8,078 nt of DNA from Thioalkalivibrio nitratireducens (GTDB taxonomy: Bacteria; Pseudomonadota; Gammaproteobacteria; Ectothiorhodospirales; Ectothiorhodospiraceae), in NCBI GenBank assembly GCA_011390385.1, contig JAABSN010000156.1, forward strand, positions 1 through 8,078. Reading direction: 5' to 3'. Position numbers and translations under genes: made by a program. Every line of letters begins with the position of its first letter. Position 1 is the stretch's first letter. Under the pieces are notes generated by a model. The model did no database searches and was not told where the DNA came from. It was given only the letters and a program-made list of their open reading frames with translations. Positions 1-6,348 of this stretch are shown here, piece after piece.

Positions 1-215
1 CTCGCTGCCTCATTCCTATCAAAGTCCGAGGGATGTTCGGCCACCAATTCTTCGAGGGTGAGAGGGCGCCACCGGATCCTGGCGAGCATGATTTTGCCGA
101 GCAGCAACTCGACTTCCAGGGAGTTTCCAATGCGGAGGTTGGCGGCCTCAACCAGCTCGGCCGGCAACAGTACTCCCACGCCCGCCCCGATCTGGTAATA
201 CGCTCCCGAGTCCAT
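1..215 (-). CDS. MazE/AbrB-type antitoxin, partial (3' end beyond left edge)
   Basis: This minus-strand frame is open from an ATG at 215 down to base 1, giving 71 complete codons and no stop. Around residues 8-18 it reads YYQIGAGVGVLLP, followed by AELVEAANLRIGNSLEVEL and then a LTLEELVAEHP tail. That order (swapped-hairpin start, VxLP-xELVEAA helix, GxxLEVEL strand, TLEELV tail) is the layout of SpoVT-AbrB antitoxins such as MazE/PemI. Such proteins bind their own promoter as dimers and neutralise an endoribonuclease toxin through the C-terminal tail. The usual length of about 75-90 residues means only the last few residues are cut off. The ATG puts the domain start where MazE proteins normally begin, although the frame stays open back to a stop at 309-311 and the ribosome site is weak. 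A MazF/PemK-type toxin gene would be expected just left of the window; that is inference. Confidence 0.72.
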   Translation of the reverse strand, partial: MDSGAYYQIGAGVGVLLPAELVEAANLRIGNSLEVELLLGKIMLARIRWRPLTLEELVAEHPSDFDRNEAA

Positions 216-244
216 CCGGGCCAAATACCTGTCACCGATCCAAA

Positions 245-274
245 TTGTGACTGACTTCGTATGAGGACCATAAG
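245..274 (+). promoter_or_regulatory. weak sigma-70-like promoter candidate for the lipoprotein gene
   Basis: TTGTGA at 245-250 and CATAAG at 269-274 each match four of six consensus positions, with an 18-base spacer. They lie in the divergent interval between the antitoxin start and the lipoprotein start. The match is weak and could be chance. Confidence 0.2.
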
Positions 275-350
275 CACTTACACCATTGTGGCGTGGACTA
301 TTTATGGGTTATCAAGCCCAATAGCAGCGCCCCTGGCACGGATGCGGCGC

Positions 351-355
351 AGGAG
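351..355 (+). promoter_or_regulatory. Shine-Dalgarno AGGAG that sets the lipoprotein start
   Basis: AGGAG ends six bases before the ATG at 362 and three bases before the ATG at 359. This favours 362 (or 359) over the longer in-frame GTG start at 293. Starting at 362 also places the signal peptide directly at the N-terminus, which the GTG start would not. Confidence 0.6.
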
Positions 356-361
356 AGCATG

Positions 362-3300
362 ATGTTCAGCATTGGTCGGGTGGCGGGATTCTGTTCGGTT
401 CTGTTTCTTCTCAGTGCCTGCGGCGGAGGAAGCTCAGGCGGAGGAGATGCTGGCGTTCAGCCCCCATCTGCATCGACCTATACGGTCACGACCTCCGTTA
501 CAGGTAGCGGCAGCGGCTCAATCGGGCCGTCCTCAAGGACCGTCAGCCAGGACGGCACGACGACCTTTACGATTTCCCCGGCGGCCGGCAGTCGCATTGC
601 CGGTATAAGCGGGTGTGGCGGCGCTCTCAGCGGCACAACGTACACGACGGCTCCCATCACCAGTAGTTGCACGGTTACCGCGAGTTTTGATCTCAAGTTT
701 TATACGGTCTCCGCAAGCGCAGGCCCCGGGGGATCGGTCACGCCTGAATCCGCTTCGATCGAGTATGGCTCCGTCGGCAGCTTTAATATTGTTGCCAATG
801 AGGGTTACGCAGTTGAGCGCAGTGAAGGCTGCGGCGGCGCTATAGAGGGCTCGACATACCTTACCGGGCCCATCAGCACAGAATGCGCGGTCAACATCAG
901 TTTCGTGCCGCGCCAGTTCAGCATCCTCCTGGCAAGCGATTCAGGCGGCAGCGCCGATGGCGGCGGCGTCTACCTGTACGGCGACCCGGTCACACTGACT
1001 GCAACCGTGGATGCCGGTTACGATTTTGTTGGGTGGAGCGACTCAGGACAACTCGCATCCACTGACCCCGTCTACAGCTTTGCAGCGTCCCAGGACCGGA
1101 ACATCACGGCAGAGTTTGCGCCCCTGCCGGATACGATCGTCGGCCGGGTAGCTGGATTCGATACGGCGCGGCTAACATTGGTCACGCTGACATCGGTCGA
1201 TACGCCGGACACGCTCGATTCGGTTCCGCTCGGGCCCGACGGATCCTTCCTTTTTTCGGGACTGAGGCAGGACCAGCAATACAAAGTCTCGGTATCGCAG
1301 CAGGGTCATCGTTTCTCAGCGGTTCCAGTCACGGCCAACCAGGTCGATCCAGCAAGTACGACTGCGCCACGCTTATTCAAGGTGGCTTCAGAAGACGACG
1401 GCGTCGCATTGCCCGGTAGCGAACTCGAGTTCCATGGCTTGCCAGTAGCCGGGCTCGAATCAGATCGTTTCATTTACGAATGGTCCGGCGACGTCTCAGT
1501 GGCCGGCTACGAGTATGCGTCCTACATCAACGAGCCTCTGGCAATAGAGACTGGCGCTGCCGACCTGTCGGACGTTGACAGCCATAGCGCGACCACGCTG
1601 CTTGAGCATTACGGCATCCTTCTCGTGGATGACGAATTGGCATGGTCACCGGAGCACGCCACCCGGTTGCTGCAGAGCATGGAACGAACCGGTGTGCCGG
1701 CCGCCAACCCCTATGATCTCGAGAATTCGTCGAGCCCCTACCAGAGCCGATGGTCGTTGACCGGTGACCGTATCCCTGATGACGTGGCCGTTACAGTTGA
1801 TGAGTCGGGTGAACGTTCAGTACGCGTCTCGGCCCATGCCTTTACCTACGCAAGCCCGATTGTCGGAACGATAGAGGGTAAGCGTGGCCGTTTCTTCTCG
1901 AATCGCCTGTTCGGGGCTGTCGTCAGATTCGTGACGGATTACGGTAATGACCTCCCGAAAGCGGCGGAGATCATTCTGAGGCGATATGGAATCCGGATCG
2001 CGACCGACGATTATTTCGATGGGCTATACGAAACTCTACCGGTAACAGAGGTCGATCGCTCAGCAAGCATCTGGCAAACCTTCAACCCCGCCGAAATCGT
2101 GGAACTCATTGCGATGCTGGAGGAGTTCCCGGACGGCATGAAGGACCTGAGCTTGCCAGCCGGGCCCGGCGGATTGCGCTACATTCTCCGGCGGCGCGAC
2201 GGGATCCCGCATCCCCTCTACGGGGCTGCAACGACCGCCGTCGCCTGGCCGACGGCGAACTATATCGAGTTTATGGATAACGCGTTTGCCCTCGACTCGC
2301 GCGCCTTCATACAACGACTGATCATTCACGAAAAAGCCCATTTCTTATGGGACTACAGCCTCTCTCCGGAACTGAAGCTCAATTGGCTCAGGCAAAGTGG
2401 CTGGTACATCTCGGACGGCGCCACGGACGGGAACTGCGCGCTATGGATGGAAGACCCTGGCCTCTGGCAGCCGCCGAATGTCTCGCTCACTGACCTCACG
2501 GGACCGACCGTCAACCATGACCACCCGCCGGGAGATGGGGAACCCCCTCTCGCGCCCGGCTGGGCGTCTTGCAGCTCGACGCAATTCCCGAGCGCATATG
2601 CCGCCGCGATGAACCCGAACGAGGACATGGCGGAAAGCATTTCCTACTTCCTCACGAACCCGGATCAGCTTCGCTCGACTTCGTTGCCGAAATATGAATT
2701 TGTACGCGACTACATCATGCAGGGCAGCGTTTACGTTTCATTGTTCCGCCCGGATCTGACCTTTGAAGTGCTCAATCTTTACCCGGATTACATTTACCCG
2801 GGGAAAATCAATCGGGTTCACATCGAAGTGCTGGGTGCGGCTGGCGAAGACAAGCAGGTCACGATCACCCTTGGCCTGACGGGTGGAGTGAACTGTTTGG
2901 ACGGCGATCCGACCCAGTGTTTTGAAGGCGCATCCGGAGGCTTTACAAGACTATTCAGCTCGCAAGGCACGTATTGGGATCTTTATTTTTCGCCACAAAA
3001 CGGCGCCGAGCTCGATACCACCCTTGTCGGAACCATGACATTGCCAAGCGATGCCGCGGCGGGATGGTGGGCGCCGCGAGACATCGCCATATTCGACCAG
3101 GCGGGTAACCGCAGGGTCCAGAAAATGACCAACGCAGACTTCGGATGGAAGCTTTACGTCAACAATCCAGAAGAAGACTTGGTTCGACCCGCCTACATTC
3201 CTGATTCAGCGAGTGCGCAGCTCCTTTTCGCTGGGGACGCAGAAGCAAGTGCCGATCTCGTGGGCGATGAACGCGAACTCCTGTTGCGCTGGCGAGTCAT

Positions 3301-4087
3301 CGAGAATGGGGATCACGTCTCTTGTTTCTCGAGAATTATTCAGTACGCGGAGACGGCATCCACGTCGGATCGTTTCTACGACCAGTATGGCAGCAGCACA
3401 CTGCTGCCTAGCTTCCAGAGTGACGGAGCGACACACGTCTGCGAAGTCCGGTGGCGAATCTTGCGATACACACCCAGTGGGACATTTGGTCCTGGTTATA
3501 TCTCTACGGGCGATCGAGCAAATAACTTCGAGGATTATCCGTTCGCATTCGACCACCCCACCTTTGAATCGCCGCAAACGGTTGATATCTACAACGCGCT
3601 TGAAGATGTAATCAAACCCTTCCTCAATATCGATTCCTGTCTGACGGACAACCCGGAAGAGGAATGCATTCGTGTGACCGCGGAGCCTGTCAGGCCAGAT
3701 AATCCGGATGGCGAGACCATCGTTCGCATAAGTTACTGGGCCTACGAGGTGCAGCCGGTCGATACAGCATCGGGCGTGATGCTAGTGACTATCACGCTGC
3801 GCAATCCGCAGGGACAAGATTTCTTCTGGTATCACGGCGATGGATCGACGGGCGTGGCTGGACGGTCACCTGATCAAAGTGCACGGTATTTCAGTTGCCC
3901 CGCCTTGATCCTGGAGGAGGTTGGCGCATGTGACGCTACCACGCCTATCAAGTATGAATTCGAGGTGCGACTGCCGGTCGGCTCCGCGCCTGGCACTTGG
4001 GGGCTGACCGAAATGACGGTGAGAGACCTGGCAGGGAATCGCAAGATGATTCAGTTCACCGAGGTTTTAAGGTTTGACCTCCAGTAG
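362..4087 (+). CDS. Large exported lipoprotein, putative HExxH zinc metallopeptidase
   Basis: The protein has 1241 residues. Residues 1-20 form a lipoprotein signal peptide with lipobox LSAC (Cys20), followed by a Gly/Ser spacer. Gly rather than Asp at +2 suggests outer-membrane sorting. Residues 40-254 hold three InlB-like bacterial repeats. The central part (about 260-790) contains LIIHEKAHFLW, with zinc-ligand pair H656/H660 and catalytic E657. About 94 residues later comes NPNEDMAES (E754-E758), which resembles the third-ligand helix of gluzincins, then KYEF at 777-780. The HEKAHFLW plus NPNEDMAES pairing is, from memory, shared by an uncharacterised family of large secreted bacterial proteins. 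Two beta-rich C-terminal modules (about 799-930 and 1083-1241) both end in a D-x-AGNR strand. The most likely role is a surface-anchored peptidase; its substrate is unknown. There is no partner gene nearby and no clear terminator. The export signal and zinc motif are seen directly; activity is inferred. Confidence 0.85.
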   Translation: MFSIGRVAGFCSVLFLLSACGGGSSGGGDAGVQPPSASTYTVTTSVTGSGSGSIGPSSRTVSQDGTTTFTISPAAGSRIAGISGCGGALSGTTYTTAPITSSCTVTASFDLKFYTVSASAGPGGSVTPESASIEYGSVGSFNIVANEGYAVERSEGCGGAIEGSTYLTGPISTECAVNISFVPRQFSILLASDSGGSADGGGVYLYGDPVTLTATVDAGYDFVGWSDSGQLASTDPVYSFAASQDRNITAEFAPLPDTIVGRVAGFDTARLTLVTLTSVDTPDTLDSVPLGPDGSFLFSGLRQDQQYKVSVSQQGHRFSAVPVTANQVDPASTTAPRLFKVASEDDGVALPGSELEFHGLPVAGLESDRFIYEWSGDVSVAGYEYASYINEPLAIETGAADLSDVDSHSATTLLEHYGILLVDDELAWSPEHATRLLQSMERTGVPAANPYDLENSSSPYQSRWSLTGDRIPDDVAVTVDESGERSVRVSAHAFTYASPIVGTIEGKRGRFFSNRLFGAVVRFVTDYGNDLPKAAEIILRRYGIRIATDDYFDGLYETLPVTEVDRSASIWQTFNPAEIVELIAMLEEFPDGMKDLSLPAGPGGLRYILRRRDGIPHPLYGAATTAVAWPTANYIEFMDNAFALDSRAFIQRLIIHEKAHFLWDYSLSPELKLNWLRQSGWYISDGATDGNCALWMEDPGLWQPPNVSLTDLTGPTVNHDHPPGDGEPPLAPGWASCSSTQFPSAYAAAMNPNEDMAESISYFLTNPDQLRSTSLPKYEFVRDYIMQGSVYVSLFRPDLTFEVLNLYPDYIYPGKINRVHIEVLGAAGEDKQVTITLGLTGGVNCLDGDPTQCFEGASGGFTRLFSSQGTYWDLYFSPQNGAELDTTLVGTMTLPSDAAAGWWAPRDIAIFDQAGNRRVQKMTNADFGWKLYVNNPEEDLVRPAYIPDSASAQLLFAGDAEASADLVGDERELLLRWRVIENGDHVSCFSRIIQYAETASTSDRFYDQYGSSTLLPSFQSDGATHVCEVRWRILRYTPSGTFGPGYISTGDRANNFEDYPFAFDHPTFESPQTVDIYNALEDVIKPFLNIDSCLTDNPEEECIRVTAEPVRPDNPDGETIVRISYWAYEVQPVDTASGVMLVTITLRNPQGQDFFWYHGDGSTGVAGRSPDQSARYFSCPALILEEVGACDATTPIKYEFEVRLPVGSAPGTWGLTEMTVRDLAGNRKMIQFTEVLRFDLQ
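479..1123 (+). other. Region encoding three tandem InlB-like repeats
   Basis: Three copies of about 70 residues lie at lipoprotein residues 40-112, 114-183 and 185-254. Each starts with a Y/F-T/S-V/I strand and ends in a V/I-T/N-x-S/E-F strand. Copies one and two share the pattern GCGGAxxGxTYxTxPIxxxC, implying one disulphide each. Copy three instead has the common AGYxFVGWSDSG form with no cysteines. Such stalk repeats usually hold a catalytic domain away from the membrane and may bind polymers. Confidence 0.7.
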
Positions 4088-4161
4088 TACGGTGCTCGGC
4101 ACATCCAAGACATTACATCCCAAAAGGTGGCCGGTCATGAGGACAAGGAAACGGGGAATGC

Positions 4162-4683
4162 GTGTTCGCCGACCCGTTCCAGGAGGAACTGGCGCGGATG
4201 GGCTCGCTCTGCGCTCGCGAGGTTGAGCTGCTGGTTGAGACTGCGGAGCGCGTCTCGGTCGAGATTCTGAAAGGCTACCGGCGTGGTGAACGCGGCAGCT
4301 GGCGGCTGCCGGACGTGGCTTACGAGGGCGAGGTTTGGGCGGTGCTGCAGCTCACCGTCGACGCTAGCATGGCGACAGCGGGCGAGTTGCGCGACCTGGT
4401 TGAGATTCGCGTCACCTGGCGCGACCTCGAGGGGGTCGCGCGAGAGACGAGTCCTGAATCGTTGGTTTTGCCTGCGAGGCCAGCCGGGTGCGCAGCCGGC
4501 TGGCCTCGGTGGATGAATCGTGCGATCCCGTCGCCATGGATGCGCCCGACTACCTGCGCCGTAAGTCGGCGTAGGGCAAGGCCGAGCCGCGGCGGCGGGA
4601 CCCGCAGTAAACGTGAAGCCCCGATAGCTCATCTCCTGAGCCACCGGGGCAGCACACTGGTGCCACGCCTGCAGCTTGCTTAG
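4162..4683 (+). CDS. Unassigned protein, 3' part probably frame-disrupted
   Basis: The frame starts at GTG 4162 after a GGGGA-like ribosome site; the preceding in-frame stop is at 4138-4140. It encodes 173 residues of no family I can name. The first 105 or so look like genuine protein: an amphipathic start (FQEELARMG, VELLVETAERV), a middle with GERGSWRLPD, and a beta-like stretch LRDLVEIRVTWRDLEG. After about 4475 the translation becomes Arg/Pro/Ser-rich with unlikely codons. From 4458 to a TAG at 4572-4574 the neighbouring frame instead reads a credible C-terminus ending MDAPDYLRRKSA. One insertion or deletion near the hairpin at 4475-4508 would join the two. The middle faintly recalls minor pseudopilin C-termini, but the hydrophobic pilin N-terminus is absent, so I do not assign it. 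It may be a pseudogene. Confidence 0.38.
   Translation: MFADPFQEELARMGSLCAREVELLVETAERVSVEILKGYRRGERGSWRLPDVAYEGEVWAVLQLTVDASMATAGELRDLVEIRVTWRDLEGVARETSPESLVLPARPAGCAAGWPRWMNRAIPSPWMRPTTCAVSRRRARPSRGGGTRSKREAPIAHLLSHRGSTLVPRLQLA
4458..4574 (+). pseudogene. Out-of-frame C-terminal fragment of the preceding frame
   Basis: This stretch is open in the frame one base off from the upstream gene and encodes 38 residues. It contains RSRLASVDESCDPVAMD and ends DAPDYLRRKSA before TAG. The acidic then basic ending looks like a natural protein C-terminus and the codons are better than those of the annotated frame here. It has no plausible independent start. I read it as the original 3' end of the 4162 gene after a frameshift; this is inference. 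Confidence 0.35.
4475..4508. repeat. Perfect 13-bp inverted repeat, GC-rich hairpin
   Basis: CGAGGCCAGCCGG at 4475-4487 is the exact reverse complement of CCGGCTGGCCTCG at 4496-4508, with the 8-base loop GTGCGCAG. No T-run follows, so it is not a standard intrinsic terminator. It lies where the reading frame of the 4162 gene seems to break. It could be a REP-like palindrome, an inserted miniature element, or a coding-region accident. Confidence 0.7.
4553..4575. repeat. 9-bp hairpin over the stop of the fragment frame
   Basis: CCTGCGCCG at 4553-4561 pairs with CGGCGTAGG at 4567-4575, with one G-U pair and loop TAAGT. It spans the TAG at 4572-4574. No T-run follows. It may act as a weak terminator or as a 3'-end stabiliser. 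Confidence 0.4.
4618..4650. repeat. Two-tier dyad GCCCCG-GCTCA / TGAGC-CGGGGC
   Basis: GCCCCG 4618-4623 pairs with CGGGGC 4645-4650, and GCTCA 4627-4631 pairs with TGAGC 4637-4641. The stems are separated by a symmetric ATA/CAC internal loop and capped by TCTCC. The 5' side resembles the start of a tRNA, but there is no anticodon or T arm. It has no T-run. Its function is unknown. Confidence 0.55.
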
Positions 4684-4742
4684 CGCCGCAGGCAGATCTA
4701 AATTCGATCACGCATCAAGAGTGAGCTGACGCTCCGCCAACC

Positions 4743-4811
4743 TGCCCGACCCGGGCAAGGTGGCTGCCCCCGAAAGGGGGGATGTGGCCGACCCAGGCAA
4801 CGAACCGGGTC
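4743..4811. repeat. Compact dyads and direct repeats upstream of the amidohydrolase operon
   Basis: TGCCCG 4743-4748 pairs with CGGGCA 4752-4757, and CCCCC 4767-4771 pairs with GGGGG 4776-4780 around a GAAA tetraloop. Alternatively GACCCGG 4748-4754 can pair with CCGGGTC 4805-4811, enclosing the GAAA hairpin and excluding the first one. A direct repeat CCGACCCxGGCAA occurs at 4746-4758 and 4788-4800. GTGGCTGCCCC at 4760-4770 recurs as GTGGCCGACCC at 4784-4794, 24 bases on. This could be a leader RNA with two states or a decayed insertion-sequence end. I recognise no known riboswitch class. Confidence 0.45.
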
Positions 4812-4922
4812 CATTCCACGACGCGCGTCAGCTTCCTTTGCAACAAGGCATTGGAGGCCGGTTTACCCATGCACGAGTTCGCCGGTCGTCGTTGTGGAAC
4901 TGCCCGACATGGGCGTCATCCT

Positions 4923-4928
4923 GGAGAG
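4923..4928 (+). promoter_or_regulatory. Shine-Dalgarno GGAGAG that sets the start at 4934
   Basis: GGAGAG lies five bases before the ATG at 4934. This supports that start over the much longer GTG start at 4760, whose extra 58 codons have no conserved look. Confidence 0.65.
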
Positions 4929-4933
4929 CCATC

Positions 4934-5542
4934 ATGACTCAATCAATCGACCTCGATTATCGTCCCGCCGGCTATTTCGGCCCGCAGTCACTGGAGGACT
5001 ATGTCCTGTCGCGGGTGAAGGGCGCCCTGGTGAAGGCGCGCCTGCGGGAACTGTTGGCGTCCAACGAGCACGACGAGGTGGCGCGCGTGTTGCGGGAACA
5101 CGGCGTGCCCGAGGAGGAGTGCCGGGCACTCGGCAGCGTGCACCCGCTGCTGATGGGCGGCAACTACCTTCCCGGCTCCGATTCCGGGGAGGTCGAGATC
5201 GCGCGCATATTCATCCGCTCGACCACGGGCGACGTGACCGCGGTCTACGCCCGCATGGCGGGCCCGCAGATTCACTACCGCGTAGTGGATGAATACGAAG
5301 GCGATACGCTCGAGGGGAAGACCACCTGCGAGTCAACCCAGCCGCTCACGCTCGGCGAGTTATATGACTTCTTCACGAGCGCCTGGGCCTTCCACGAGGT
5401 TCTCGACATTAACTTCGAGGGCGACGCCGGGCGCATGCTCGACTTCTTCGTGGCGGAATCCGACTTCTACCCGCAGCTGGATGCCCTGTGCCGGGTTCGG
5501 GTGATGGAGGCGTTTCCCATGCTCGAGGAAGAGAGCGAATGA
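4934..5542 (+). CDS. Conserved protein of unknown function, 202 residues
   Basis: The protein is soluble, with no signal peptide or membrane segment. It begins MTQSIDLDYRPAGYFGPQSLE and continues with a helical, charged region (residues 18-66: VKGALVKARLRELL, DEVARVLREHG). Next comes the block HPLLMGGNYLP, then EVEIARIFIRSTTGDVTAVYARM, HYRVVDEYEGD and PLTLGELYDFF, and an acidic C-terminus. From memory, the HPxLMGGxYLP plus EVEIARI-STT-DV pattern marks a widespread but uncharacterised bacterial family; I cannot give a function. Its last codon overlaps the start of the amidohydrolase gene by four bases (ATGA), so the two are almost certainly co-transcribed and translationally coupled. That makes a role in the same process or its regulation plausible, but this is inference. 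Confidence 0.85.
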   Translation: MTQSIDLDYRPAGYFGPQSLEDYVLSRVKGALVKARLRELLASNEHDEVARVLREHGVPEEECRALGSVHPLLMGGNYLPGSDSGEVEIARIFIRSTTGDVTAVYARMAGPQIHYRVVDEYEGDTLEGKTTCESTQPLTLGELYDFFTSAWAFHEVLDINFEGDAGRMLDFFVAESDFYPQLDALCRVRVMEAFPMLEEESE

Positions 5543-6348
5543 ACTCACGTTGTTCCCGCGCGTCCGAGAGTGCCGTCGTGTTCCACATCCCGCATGCATC
5601 CACAGGCATCCCTCCTGACCTCTCGAACACCTTCCTGCTGTCGGCAGCCGATCTGCACGCGGAGATCATTCGCATGACGGATCACTACACGGATGAACTG
5701 GTAGAGAACATTCTGCCGGACGCAGCCCGGGCCAGGTTTCCCGTCAACCGACTGGTGGTCGACCCGGAGCGATTCGCCGAGGACAGCGCGGAGCCGATGA
5801 GTCGGATCGGCATGGGAGCGATATACCAGCGCACGTCTGATGGCAGGCCGTTGCGCAGTGTCCCGACTCCCGCGGAAAGAGAGCAACTGATGCGGCGCTT
5901 TTACGCCCCGCATCACCAGGCGCTTGCACGAGCGGTCGGCCGCGCCCTTGCGATGCATGAGCGGTGCCTGCTGATCGATGTGCACAGCTTCCCATCGAAG
6001 CCGCTGCCTTACGAAATCGAGCAGGACCCGCGCCGTCCCGACATCTGTCTCGGTACTGACGACTATCACACGCCGCCGGGCCTCGCCGCGGGCGCCGCGC
6101 GGGTCTTCGAGGCGCAGGGTTTTTCCGTGGAATTCAACCGGCCGTTCGCCGGCGCCTTGGTGCCGATGGAGTATTACCGGAACGACACTCGCGTCTCGGC
6201 GTTGATGGTTGAAGTGAACCGGCGGCTTTACATGGACGAGGACACTGCCGTGCGGCTCGGGGTGTTCGATGTGGTGCGGGAGTCGCTGGGGGCGGCGATC
6301 GAGGCGAGCTTTCAGGCCTGGTCGCGCGGTGGGTCACCCCGTGACTGA
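5539..6348 (+). CDS. N-formylglutamate amidohydrolase family protein
   Basis: This 269-residue protein has the marks of the N-formylglutamate amidohydrolase family. They are FHIPHASTGIP (residues 15-25, H19), RMTDHYTDEL (45-54), a VNRLVVDPERF block (69-79), APHH (123-126), LLIDVHSFP (144-152), VEFNRPFAG (197-205) and MVEVNRRLYMDE (223-234). HutG of this family hydrolyses N-formyl-L-glutamate to formate and glutamate in the last step of one histidine degradation route, using a metal centre. Length and motif order are typical. The start is ATG 5539, preceded by GAGGAAGAG at 5525-5533 and overlapping the upstream stop. A longer in-frame start at 5488 would lie inside the upstream gene. No hutH, hutU, hutI or hutF lies nearby, so the substrate may be another N-formyl or N-acyl amino acid, and I give no hut symbol. 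Confidence 0.9.
   Translation: MNSRCSRASESAVVFHIPHASTGIPPDLSNTFLLSAADLHAEIIRMTDHYTDELVENILPDAARARFPVNRLVVDPERFAEDSAEPMSRIGMGAIYQRTSDGRPLRSVPTPAEREQLMRRFYAPHHQALARAVGRALAMHERCLLIDVHSFPSKPLPYEIEQDPRRPDICLGTDDYHTPPGLAAGAARVFEAQGFSVEFNRPFAGALVPMEYYRNDTRVSALMVEVNRRLYMDEDTAVRLGVFDVVRESLGAAIEASFQAWSRGGSPRD

Larger units (their letters stand above)
4575..4933. other. Gene-poor interval rich in inverted repeats
   Basis: I see no convincing gene in these 359 bases apart from the low-quality tail of the 4162 frame up to 4683. The interval holds small dyads at 4595-4605 (GCGG/CCGC), 4618-4650, 4667-4693 (GCCTGC/GCAGGC), 4743-4757 and 4767-4780. The frame of the downstream gene is open upstream to a GTG at 4760, but that stretch has poor composition and is read here as non-coding leader. 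There is no convincing promoter; TTGCAA at 4838-4843 with TTTACC at 4862-4867 is only a weak match. Confidence 0.6.

Noticed and set aside
33..254. 73-residue plus-strand reading frame
   Set aside because: It is antisense to the MazE/AbrB-like frame, has no recognisable domain and is Pro/Gly-rich; a shadow.
293..361. GTG start extending the lipoprotein by 23 residues
   Set aside because: It would place 22 non-signal residues before the signal peptide, and the ribosome site fits the ATG at 362.
4618..4650. tRNA-like start GCCCCGATAGCTCA
   Set aside because: The sequence closes into a 33-base dyad without anticodon or T arm, so it is not a tRNA gene. A tRNA fragment from an integration event cannot be excluded but is not supported.
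4760..4933. 58-residue N-terminal extension of the 202-residue protein
   Set aside because: It is composed of low-quality residues, overlaps the dyads, and a good Shine-Dalgarno precedes ATG 4934.
5545..6069. 174-residue minus-strand frame
   Set aside because: It is antisense to the amidohydrolase gene and carries no motif; GC-rich shadow.
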